NCBI GenBank assembly: GCA_009760855.2
Contig: WPIO01000030.1
Location: 3,691,501-3,755,500 of the forward strand
Length of the DNA stretch: 64,000 nucleotides
Reading direction: 5' to 3'
Source: Cristatella mucedo
Taxonomy: Eukaryota; Bryozoa; Phylactolaemata; Cristatellidae
A program made the position numbers and the translations under genes. Within the stretch, counting starts at the first letter, position 1, and each line of letters begins with the position of its first letter. A model generated the notes under the pieces. That model searched no databases. It worked only from the letters and a program-made list of their open reading frames with translations, and was not told the DNA's origin. This document shows, in pieces, positions 57,501 through 64,000 of the stretch.

Positions 57501-60500
57501 ATTTATTTATTTTTTGTTTTTCAAGTATGATTTTACGTACCATTCAATTGCATTTCACTTTGCAGCAAATGTAAAGCGCGTAGAAAGAGATTAAGTTCTC
57601 TGAGAGCGTTTTATCAAATGGATTATTATTATAGAGCCGATTTTGAGCATTAGGTTTTCCAATTTCTGAATCACACTTGGTTTGCCCATAACCAGTTAGT
57701 TGATTGTATCCTTCAATTTAGGAAAGTCTGTTGCCATCCTTATGCGGATGTCATCAATACATGCAGCAAGGAAGCTGAGAGAATTCGACGTGCTGCAGAG
57801 CTGCATAAGAGCGATAAGCATACTTTAATGCATTATATATTTTCTTGCAGAATAATATTATCGTGGTGTAGTCCGAATCACTATACGTCAGTCTGGTTCC
57901 GCGAGATTGCCTAACCAGCACATAATGTACAGTTAGTCACCTGCACGGCAGCCACAGCAAAAAAAAAACATGATAATTTCGAGCTGCATCATGTTGAAGC
58001 ATACCTTTGTGTAGAATGGACCGGGCTCGATGACGTTGAACCGCAAACCGTACTTTGCCCATTCCACAGCAAGGGATCTGTCAGCAGAACAAGTTTGGTC
58101 AACCAGTCAAAAATCAATCATTCACTATTTGCCATACCGTAGCGAGAGAATGGCTGTTAGAAAAAAATTACCAGATGAAGACCGGACGAACATCTAACAA
58201 CAGAAACTAAGTGTTCTCAGTAAAATCTTACTTGTGCATGATCTCCAGTGCTGCCTTAGACGAGGCGCTAGGTACCATAAATGCAGAGCCGCTATCTCGG
58301 GCGTACGTTGCCGATATGGCAAGGAACGTTCCGGCTGAAACGATAAGGTACTGGGGAAGCTCAGCCGAAATAGTCTGTTGAACAGACAGCCTCTTACAAT
58401 CCTCTTACCACAAATCGGCCAAAAAATCGTACTTTCAAATACGAAAGTTACAGAAAAACTGAAAACCATATGACATGCTAGAAGCTTCCAGGTTACACTG
58501 AGAACAAGAAGTCGGCTTATAGACTCAGGAGTACTAGCTAATGCGAGGCTAGCAGCTGTCCTTTGCACTAGATGCATCATATAAAACCCAACACTTACGC
58601 TTCTTGGCCGCGATCAGCCTCTTCCCAATCTCGGTGACAAGCATGGTGGCCCCGAAGAAGACCGTATCAACGATAGCTTTCCATGCGTTGGCAGAAAGCC
58701 TTTCCGTTGGGGAAATAAAGTTGGCTGCTGCATTGCTGACGATGACGTTCGGCAGGCCGACCTTGACTTCGCACTCATCCAAAAACCTGCTTACGTCAGC
58801 AGGTTCGCGCAAATTCAAGACCAACGGTATGACCTGCATAGTAATAAAAGCAACAGCGATACTAGTATAACGATACAACACGAAGTTTTTCTGATTCTGA
58901 ATACGTGCATGCGCACCCAAATGTGCACGTGAGCTGATGTGAAGCGCCAACTTCCAATGGAAAAGAATGAACATTCACGATATCGGCAGAAAACGTTACT
59001 AACCCTATTCCCTGTCTCTTTGGTGACTTCAGCTGCAGCAGTCTGCAGGACATCGATCTTCCTACACAACGTCGACAAATATCAGAATTCAGAGTAACAG
59101 AATTAAAGTAACGCCGAGAAGATTTTTTCTTGACAGCCATGCTTGGGCATAAGACACATAGAGCCGGGTATAATAAATCAAAGCTCTGCTCTTAGTTTCC
59201 AAGCTGATGCTGGCATGCATCTTTCTGGATGGAACGGCACAAATAGCACGGCCAAGAGGACACAACAAATGAGTACTCAATAGAAGAAAATAAATTTATC
59301 CTACGCAAATCTGCTAGTGTGGCAAACAAATTATTAGTGACAATGAATACTAAGAAGCCTCCTCAAAGCAAACGATCACTGTCAATAAGAGAACCAAACA
59401 GAGACATCGCACTGACTGCTCTAACTGTGCGGAACCCTTATCGAAGAGAACGCCTTTGAACGAAGCTGGTCTATACGATTGAGGAAAAAGTTCGTGCACC
59501 GAGATTTTAATAATAATTTAACAGAAAAAAATGTAAGGAATTTAATAATGATTTAATAGAAAACGACACACGAAATTTTCCTCAACCTTATATTATAGAG
59601 CACTAATGGCTGCGTATGAAATAAGAGAACACATGTTTGCCCTCTACAAGGCCAGTTTCTTACTGAGTTGAACTGACTGACAAGACGTCACTGGAAAATA
59701 TTCAATCATCTGAAGAAATACATTATCAAGTCATATAATCCTAGTCACACTGATAAACTTGCACTATATACAAGGTTCGTTTACTTTGGGCCTCTATACG
59801 AAGGAGTCTGTGAACGTGCTAACTAAAAATAATAGCTATAAAATACTAAATCTCATTCCAGGAATAAAACAGGCCAGAGAGACAGCATACCACCCTGATT
59901 AGTGATAGTAAGTAACATGCACAACTAAAACACACATAAGCACATTAAGGACGACTTACAAGGACAAGGAAAATGCCATGTAGAGCACGCAGGTTAGTAG
60001 CATTGCTAGACATTTCATTGGGCAATGAGATTTCGCGATGTCAGTCAGCATAGAGTCCTATGATTTCGGAGCACCGGAACTGAAAAAAAGAACTCCAAAA
60101 GATGTAAGATTGGTTAGAAGCAGACCTGAACAACCAGAGACAAAGGAGAGGTTGTGCAAGCGATTAGTGCCCCTAAGGAGTAGGTATTCGAGATAGGCAA
60201 GTCTGAGCAAGGGAATGAAGAAACTTGAGATTTAGTGAGAGAGCCCAGAAGAACTACAGCAGGTCAGTGGGGAATGGTGGAGTGACGAAGAGGGCAGATG
60301 CACCCCTCAGGTCAGAGAAGCTTGGCTGTAGAGCTCTGCCCAGTTTGCGAGAATCTTACTGCACAGGCAAGAACGTCAGCAAAGAAAGAACTTTGGAACG
60401 CTAGGCAGAATGTCACAAATGCATTGGCTAACTTGGCATTGTAACCTTATTACACAGGCCCAACATTTTGCAAAATAGGGTTACTCAATGTAGGCAGACT

Positions 60501-63230
60501 TTTATGCTAAGTAGCTCAATATAGGCAGGCTTGACCCTGCCGAGGTGAAGTGGTCACCTAGCGATAGGCCCTGTAGGAACAGGGATTCCAGTAGAGACAA
60601 TATGGCTAAAACGAGATTTAGTTCTCTCAGTGCCCCACACGAATGCTTATTATTATATTCAATGCAATAGCTAAAGGAAAAATGGTGGCCGAGCCGATTT
60701 AGAGGAAGAGAGCTTCCAGCTTTTCTAGAAAGTGGCACGATAATTGCCAATAATTTAATTTGGTAGCTGTAATCAACATTCAGATTAAGAAAGGCAGCTT
60801 CCATCTAAGGGTGCAAGGTATGCTATACGAAGGGGGACGAGCCACGACGATCCAATTAAAAGCACTCTAACTCATTTCCACTGCACCCCAGTAACATATC
60901 AAAACCAAAATGATTGAACAGGAAACATGCACACAGCTGCCGACATCTGACGAGAGGAGAAGAGCACCGACCACGATCCAGGGAGCCAGTATTCTTGCGG
61001 ATAGGAAGCTGGAGATCCAGGGGGTTGGCCAACTTGCATGGGATTGGGATCAGATCTCAGTATTGCCAGAAGTCGAACCGATGTCAGAATTGTGGCTCCA
61101 CCCCTGCACACTACTAGCACCGAAGAAAAAACCTCGCAGCCTCGTGCAAATCCTTAATCACCATACATGTCGCTGTCACGGCTGTCCCCGGTTACGAGCT
61201 AGGAAATGCATGTGATGCAGCAACTTAAGTATGGAGTACCTCGGAGCTCTGTGCTTGGTCTGCATCTCTCTATAGTTTATACTCTACTCTTGTAGACGTG
61301 ATCGCCAAGCATAATCTAGGCTTTCACTTCACTTCTATCCAGATGACACTCAGCTGCAATTATGCTTTGATCCCTGCCAGCCCTCAAGCTCGAAGAACTC
61401 TCTCAACTTTCTAGCTGCATGTATTAATAACATCCACATGTGGATTGCAGCCAACTTTCCCAATGTCAAAGACGATAAAACCAGCTTACTAGTTAAGGGC
61501 AAAAAAGTGTGATTCAGAAATTGGAAAATCTAACGCTCAAAATAAACTCTCCCAGCCTATCTCCTGCTGCATCTGCACGAAATCTACGTGTCACATTCCA
61601 AAGTGACCTTTCATTAGACGACCACATCAACCCCACAGTCAAGTCTGCCTACTTTCAGCTACATAACATTGCTAAGATTCGAGCCAGCTTAGACAGGGAT
61701 ACTAAATTATATTGGTCCATGCATTTGTGACATCCTATCTCAACTTCTGTAACTTGCTGCTTGCTGGTCTACCAGCGTGTGCAATCAGGCACTTGCAGTT
61801 GGTGCACAACTCTGCAGCTAGGCACGTCAGTCGCGAGCTTTGCACTTGCCACATCACACTTCTCGATGATCTGCACTGGCTCCCAGTCAAGCAGTGCATT
61901 AACTTCAAGTTTCTGTCACTCACCTTTAGGTCCCTTCATTAATGCACTCAGAGGATAGCGCGCTAGGATTGAAAGCCTGGGGAGTAAATAATACGGTTAG
62001 ATAGGTCGGAGCAAGAGAATGAAATGACCTGAACGTAAGTGAGAAAACTGTTAACTAGATGAGCCAGAGAAAGTTGATGAGAAGTGGTTAATGAGGCAGT
62101 TACAATGTTCCCGACAGACTATTCTAGCTGCCGAGTTTTACATCAACTGTAAGAGTCTTATTGCACTGGCCGGATTACATGGAAATACCGTGACAGAAAT
62201 GGGATATCACACATGCATGGATCAGCTTGGCCGGTATACCCTTAGCTAAGCAAGTCTGAATCTTGGCAATATTCTTTGCCACCACCACCGTGACTGGTAA
62301 GATGGCTGACGAGTCTATGTTTCCAACAGGGAAGAATGTGCCTCATTATCTAGAGAATTCAGTTTTAGGACATCAAAACCATCTATTAATATCGCAGGGT
62401 ATTGCTTGTTTTTCTTTGGTACTTATTTTCCAGGAGCAGCCACCTGGAGCTCCACTAGTCCTCTAAACTCAGCACTATATAAAATAATAATAAGTGAAAC
62501 TGAGAGTAATTTAGAACACGGCTCAATATAACCTTATCACTTCAAAATGCTTATCCATTTTCTAAAAACAATTGGCATGGCTTTCCCTGCGTTCCTTTTG
62601 TTCGTAAAATACCATGGCAGATTTGCTAAGAAACCTGTGGGGTTTTAGCAACGAATGCATCTGTGCACCACTATTTGGAGCAGAATCCAAGTTAGGTGCA
62701 CCTAGATGGGTTTGGGATCGAATCAGGTGCCAAAAAGCTCAGCGATCCACAAACCCTATCGTCAGCTAACTGAGCCAACCACAGTGCCGGACCTAAATAG
62801 CCCGTTGCTTAGATGCATAGCACAAACCTCATGCATGTACCAAAGTTTTACATAGTTCTTTGCATATCAGAGATGCTGTTCGTGACGAATCGCCGAAGCC
62901 AAAAAATCGTCAGCAGGAAAGTCACTAGAATGAGTAAATTGATCAGGCGCATTACCTGCTGGCAATGACGACTGTAGCACCGAGGCTAGACAGTCGGTGA
63001 GCAATGCTTAGTCCAATGCCGGTGCCGCCACCAGTCACGAGTGCCACCTTGTCGCGAAGGCACTCCTTTGGTAGCATGGGCGTCGCAATGGCAGGAAAAT
63101 AAGCAGAGTGAGGCAGTTCCGGTAGCTTTGTGCCCTTATCATTTGGCGAAAGTGACATTTTCCACTGTAAATGATTCACGGGGCATTGAGTTTTTCTGGA
63201 GCTCGACGAAAAACTAGTCCATGCAAACAT
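51397..63230 (-). CDS. DECR1: 2,4-dienoyl-CoA reductase, DECR1-type, 7 exons (whole gene span)
   Basis: This is a spliced SDR-family gene. Its coding exons are 63230-62956, 59061-59004, 58833-58599, 58334-58232, 58077-58005, 52622-52476 and 51528-51397. All introns are GT-AG and the phases agree, giving 1023 nt or 340 residues; human DECR1 is about 335. The family reduces 2,4-dienoyl-CoA with NADPH during beta-oxidation of polyunsaturated fatty acids. Visible features are the TGGGTGIG cofactor loop (66-73), ASR (90-92), NAAANFISPTERL (145-157), Tyr200 and Lys216 as the likely catalytic pair, and PGP (242-244). The sequence resembles mitochondrial DECR1 more than peroxisomal DECR2, for example in NFISPTERLS.NAWK and GAF.RLDPTG. 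Even so, it ends in Ser-Lys-Leu, a peroxisomal PTS1. Intron 5 (5.4 kb) and intron 1 (3.9 kb) are full of LINE and SINE copies. The exon structure is read from splice signals and homology, not from transcripts. Confidence 0.93.
51820..51835. repeat. poly-C run, 16 bp
   Basis: Sixteen consecutive C in reductase intron 6 (poly-G on the gene strand), a likely slippage site. Confidence 0.9.
52476..52622 (-). CDS. DECR1: DECR1-type reductase exon 6
   Basis: This 147-nt exon, phase 0 at both ends, codes for residues 249-297. It begins GAFDRLDPTGEW and ends SDYSSFLNGA. It is bounded by AACTTGAG|GGT and GGCGCG|GTAAGA. The match to the DECR1 segment GAFSRLDPTG...GRLG...ELANLA...GA is clear. The exon is more GC-rich than the neighbouring intron sequence. 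Confidence 0.93.
53035..53226. repeat. 190-bp direct repeat, copy 1
   Basis: From CTGATGCAGCAAGTCTTGCG through ACATTAGACGTGGTAGTTGA to CGTGCACGATTCTTACTACG. Its partner is 54350-54541. Single-base indels shift the reading frame between copies, so it is not conserved coding sequence. Confidence 0.85.
53255..53306. repeat. 26-bp tandem duplication
   Basis: AATTCACTCTGAATTTAGTT plus AAGGTC is followed by AATTCACTTTGCATTTAATT plus AAGGTC: two adjacent units with three mismatches. Confidence 0.85.
53655..53828 (+). mobile_element. SINE-1, best-preserved copy
   Basis: Head GCCGTGATGGCACACTAGGT, hairpin GATCTCGGTCCCGAGGTC, perfect box B GGTTCGATTCC, body GCCACTGCAAGCGGTGGTGA and GGCTCTTCTGTCGCTATACA, tail GGCTGTTTAAGCAGCTAGG. 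Plus orientation, antisense to the reductase gene. Confidence 0.88.
53838..53935 (+). mobile_element. SINE-1 3' half
   Basis: GTGGGCAATGACGTATTGCC, CAATGCAAGTGGTGGCGATA, GGCTCTTCTGCTGCTACATA and GGCTGTTAAATAAGCTAACC repeat the body and tail of the copy just upstream. Its head is absent. Confidence 0.7.
54350..54541. repeat. 190-bp direct repeat, copy 2
   Basis: CTGATGCAGCGAGTCTTGCG ... CGTGCACGATTCTTACTATG, roughly 90% identical by eye to copy 1 and 1.3 kb away in the same orientation within the intron. It may be a dispersed repeat or a segmental duplication. Confidence 0.85.
55322..56188 (-). mobile_element. old LINE-A copy, downstream part (split)
   Basis: Terminal hairpin (ATAGCACCCTCAGTAAACTT), 3' UTR and decayed C-terminus, to GAGATATGCTGGAAGAGC. 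There a plus-strand LINE-A interrupts it; the copy resumes at 57633 with AGAGCCGATTTTGAGC. Confidence 0.8.
56189..57632 (+). mobile_element. LINE-A, young, 1.44 kb, nested, with likely target duplication
   Basis: Starts within RT (AGAGTCAGCATTGCTTAAGG) and runs to CTGAGAGCGTTTTATCAAAT plus GG(ATT)n. It is flanked by AGAGC on both sides (56184-56188 and 57633-57637), a likely 5-bp target-site duplication. The ORF2 part (56266-57405) is unbroken. It lies antisense in reductase intron 5. Confidence 0.92.
56266..57405 (+). CDS. LINE-A ORF2 fragment, intact RT core and C-terminus
   Basis: A 379-residue open frame without any stop: [55 protein letters not shown] (YADD at 93-96), [40 protein letters not shown] and APKAWNSLPTC, ending LFRTAFSGSL. 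It lacks the endonuclease and the first RT motifs because the insertion is 5'-truncated. It cannot move by itself, yet it has almost no decay. Confidence 0.9.
   Translation: MFDLSAAFDTIDHKVLLESLSSRLGITGTALQWFRPHLSGRLQSIDVNGQRSSEVPLKYGVPQGSVLGPVLFTVYTLPLADAIAKHNLGFHFYADDTQLYLCFDPSQPSSTSNSLNSLAACIDGIRTWMAANFLKLNDDKTNLLVMGKPNVIQRLERLTLKIGSASISPAESARNLGVIFQSDLSLDDHISSTVKSAYFQLHNIAKIRACLDKDTTSKLVHAFVTSRLDFCNSVLAGLPACAIRRLQLVQNSAARLVCRERRSCHITPLLADLHWLPVKQRIDFKVVSLTFRSLHSMAPAYLSDILPHQAKHRTTRFSESNSLPIPRTNLKSFGDRAFSSYAPKAWNSLPTCIRTSPDLTTFKRNLKTHLFRTAFSGSL
57633..57815 (-). mobile_element. old LINE-A copy, upstream part (split)
   Basis: AGAGCCGATTTTGAGCATTA, TTTGCCCATAACCAGTTAGT, GTTGCCATCCTTATGCGGAT and GCAAGGAAGCTGAGAGAATT continue the old minus-strand copy from 56188. 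It fades out near 57815. Confidence 0.78.
58005..58077 (-). CDS. DECR1: DECR1-type reductase exon 5 (PGP motif)
   Basis: This 73-nt exon completes Lys224 and codes for residues 225-248 (SLAVEWAKYGLRFNVIEPGP, then FYTK). The acceptor is CTGACAG|ATCC and the donor AAG|GTATGC. It matches the SDR strand and turn that follow the catalytic helix. A 5.4-kb intron packed with repeats follows it. Confidence 0.93.
58232..58334 (-). CDS. DECR1: DECR1-type reductase exon 4 (catalytic Tyr and Lys)
   Basis: The exon codes for Pro190 (split) through His223 plus two bases of Lys224. It is bounded by GTTTCAG|CCGG and CACAA|GTAAGA. It carries FLAISATY (193-200) and VPSASSKAALE (210-220). By homology Tyr200 and Lys216 correspond to the catalytic Tyr and Lys of DECR1. 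The spacing here is 16 residues; human DECR1, as recalled, has 15. That implies a one-residue insertion in the loop between them. Confidence 0.92.
58599..58833 (-). CDS. DECR1: DECR1-type reductase exon 3 (NAA motif, helix aE region)
   Basis: The exon codes for residues 112-189 plus one base. It is bounded by TATGCAG|GTC and AAGAAGC|GTAAGT. It contains NAAANFISPTERL (145-157), followed by SANAWKAIVDTVFFGAT, a close match to the DECR1 core. Two differences are visible. The Asp usual after strand 3 (CDV in human DECR1) is Asn118 (LNL here), and the usual Gly of NAAGNF is Ala148. Both are read directly from the sequence; their effect is unknown. Confidence 0.93.
59004..59061 (-). CDS. DECR1: DECR1-type reductase exon 2
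   Basis: This 58-nt exon completes Arg92 and codes for residues 93-111 (KIDVLQTAAAEVTKETGNR). The acceptor is TGTGTAG|GAAG and the donor AGG|GTTAGT. It matches the DECR1 segment that follows VIASRK. The Arg of the ASR motif, split between exons 1 and 2, is the residue that normally favours NADPH over NADH in this family. Confidence 0.9.
59850..60620 (-). mobile_element. old LINE-A-related copy
   Basis: Strongly diverged: AACATGCACAACTAAAACAC near the 3' end, TCGGAGCACCGGAACTGAAA, AGAATGTCACAAATGCATTG and TGTAGGCAGACTT upstream. These follow the order of the LINE-A C-terminus. Confidence 0.55.
61215..61940 (+). mobile_element. LINE-A, decayed, truncated at both ends
   Basis: From TATGGAGTACCTCGGAGCTC (the KYGVPRSS motif) through [60 protein letters not shown] and [20 protein letters not shown] to TTTAGGTCCCTTCATT. 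It has several frameshifts and no 3' UTR. Confidence 0.78.
61945..62275 (-). mobile_element. LINE-A-related fragment, inverted against its neighbour
   Basis: CTAGCTGCCGAGTTTTACAT, CACACATGCATGGATCAGCT and AAGCAAGTCTGAATCTTGGC match minus-strand LINE-A C-terminal sequence. It meets the plus-strand piece almost tail to tail. Confidence 0.6.
62276..62689. other. intron stretch, nothing recognised
   Basis: One 67-codon plus frame, otherwise AT-rich intron DNA. Confidence 0.35.
62690..62805 (-). mobile_element. tRNA-derived SINE remnant (SINE-3)
   Basis: Minus strand: box A TGGCTCAGTTAGCTGACG and box B ACCTGATTCGATCCC, spaced about 40 bp apart. The anticodon-arm region does not fold as a proper tRNA, and the head differs from SINE-1 and SINE-2. 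Confidence 0.55.
62956..63230 (-). CDS. DECR1: DECR1-type reductase exon 1 (N-terminus, cofactor loop)
   Basis: The exon codes for residues 1-91 plus two bases of Arg92 and ends at AGCAG|GTAATG. The first in-frame ATG (63230) has a weak context, with C at -3. It would add a Ser-rich, acid-free leader, MFAWTSFSSSSRKTQC, which could act as a mitochondrial presequence. A second ATG (63158-63156, Met25) has A at -3 and begins MSLSPNDKG. Homology to DECR1 begins around residue 42 (SAYFPAIATPMLP). A TTTACAG just before Met25 (border 63165/63164) could instead be a splice acceptor, which would remove the leader. The true start is therefore open. KVALVTGGGTGIG at 61-73 is the Rossmann NADP(H) loop. 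Confidence 0.85.
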
Positions 63231-63699
63231 AAGCAAAAAATGAGCATCAGCTGATTGAAGTTAAGCTCAATAGTATAGGTAGACGCACGCCGGGCCATAC
63301 AGCAGACGGTACAAATATGGAGTAAAGTAACCAGCATCAAGGTTAAACCTGCCTCGAAATAAAATGCACCCTTAGAAGTGGCTGGCTAGGGTCATGTACG
63401 CCTACCTGGTATACCTACAATGTTTAGGTCATTAGACAGCCGTCTCCTCGTTAATAATCGCACATGTATCTCCATAAGATCGCGAAGCAAAACCCTTTGT
63501 ACCGGCCTGCATATTAATTTCAAGCGAGTAAGAGATAAAGACAGGCAGTAAGGTGGAGAGAAACGTAAAGGGACAGACTGAGAGAATTTTATAAGCAGAC
63601 GCAACATAGGCAGTGACAAATTCACAGTCAAAGTAATGGTAACCGCGAGACACAGAGAAACGGAGACACGCGGAGAGAGAGGAAGGGAAAGATTTAAAT
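63231..63699. other. region upstream of the reductase ATG
   Basis: It should hold the promoter or, if the gene has a further 5' exon, intron sequence. No TATA box stands out and CpG content is modest. An out-of-frame ATG lies 22 bases upstream of the first in-frame ATG. Purine-rich DNA follows from 63530. Confidence 0.35.
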
Positions 63700-63842
63700 A
63701 GTCTCATTTGTGTGGCAACAAAAGAGCCTTAACGGCTACCAACACCGCTTTCAGTTGGAAGCATTAGATCACCCACTGCAGGACTCGAGCTGATGACCTG
63801 GGTACTGAAGAGGAGCGCCCTACCCCAGAGCTAATACCCAGG
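63700..63842 (-). mobile_element. SINE-1-like copy with altered tRNA head
   Basis: Minus strand: box A region TTAGCTCTGGGGTAGGGCGC, box B CAGCTCGAGTCCTGCAGTGG, body ending GTTAAGGCTCTTTTGTTGCC. The body matches SINE-1 but the head matches the remnant at 47660, so there are at least two SINE-1 subfamilies. Confidence 0.65.
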
Positions 63843-64000
63843 AGCAAAGAGGGAGAGTTAGCGAGTCCGAAAGACAAAAAGTGATAGAAACAAACAAACA
63901 TACAGAAGAATAAAAAGAGTATTTTCCATGCGCAATAAAGGAAGGGATAGTGGGAGGAACGGAATGAAGGAAGACAAGAAAAAGGTAAGAGCTAGAACGG
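63843..64000. other. purine-rich window end
   Basis: GA- and AAG-rich sequence to the window edge; no feature recognised. Confidence 0.35.

Larger units (their letters stand above)
52623..58004 (-). other. reductase intron 5, repeat-filled
   Basis: A 5.4-kb intron. It holds a 190-bp direct duplication, a 26-bp tandem duplication, SINE-1 copies, an old minus LINE-A and a young plus LINE-A nested in it. One 96-codon minus frame (54889-54599, starting MSSSSLKLLGHGMEFLSDQV, with hydrophobic stretches) is open but unassigned. Confidence 0.8.
59062..62955 (-). other. reductase intron 1, repeat-filled
   Basis: A 3.9-kb intron with three LINE-A-related pieces (59850-60620, 61215-61940, 61945-62275) and a tRNA-like SINE (62690-62800). 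The stretches 59062-59849 and 60800-61214 hold nothing I recognise. Confidence 0.8.

Overview
The window is nuclear DNA of an animal, probably an invertebrate. It has spliced protein-coding exons with GT/AG borders and long introns, many LINE and tRNA-derived SINE copies, microsatellites and CpG-rich patches. There is no operon, Shine-Dalgarno site or prokaryotic mobile element. The species cannot be fixed from the sequence alone.

Genes. All recognisable host exons lie on the minus strand and belong to lipid metabolism. (1) A seven-exon 2,4-dienoyl-CoA reductase gene of the DECR1 type fills 63230 to 51397. All its splice phases agree, it predicts 340 residues, it ends in the peroxisomal signal SKL and it has a polyadenylation signal overlapping the stop. 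(2) A fatty-acid-binding protein (FABP) gene has exon 1 at 28840-28765, with a TATA box upstream, and a 173-nt exon 2 at 23439-23267. Exons 3 and 4 were not found. (3) A second FABP exon 1 lies at 301-232, and its remaining exons would be left of the window. (4) A FABP-like exon 2 at 43522-43349 has a shifted reading frame and is probably a pseudogene remnant. Together these suggest a dispersed FABP cluster.

Repeats fill much of the rest. LINE-A is an L2/CR1-type non-LTR element with an AP endonuclease and a YADD reverse transcriptase. Its 3' end is a hairpin followed by (ATT)n. The best copy (33045-about 36680, minus) is nearly full length but has one 2-nt deletion in ORF2. Shorter young copies lie at 48363-50055 and 56189-57632, with about fifteen older fragments elsewhere. 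LINE-B is an older, related family ending in an (ATTAC)n tail, and LINE-A copies interrupt it. SINE-1 is tRNA-derived with an internal perfect hairpin. SINE-2 is tRNA-derived and its 3' end matches the LINE-A 3' hairpin, so it probably uses the LINE-A machinery.

Layout: 0-2.3 kb FABP-1 exon 1, CpG-rich DNA and a SINE-2; 2.3-6.1 kb no recognised gene; 6.1-13.2 kb decayed LINEs; 13.2-19.8 kb mostly unassigned, with SINE-1 copies; 19.8-22.7 kb nested LINEs; 23.3-28.9 kb the FABP-2 exons with a LINE-A in the intron; 29-33 kb mostly unassigned; 33-38.6 kb LINE-A copies; 39-48 kb mostly unassigned, with SINE-2 pieces, a 336-bp GA tract and the FABP-3 remnant; 48-50.4 kb nested LINEs; 51.4-63.2 kb the reductase gene, whose introns hold further LINE and SINE copies.
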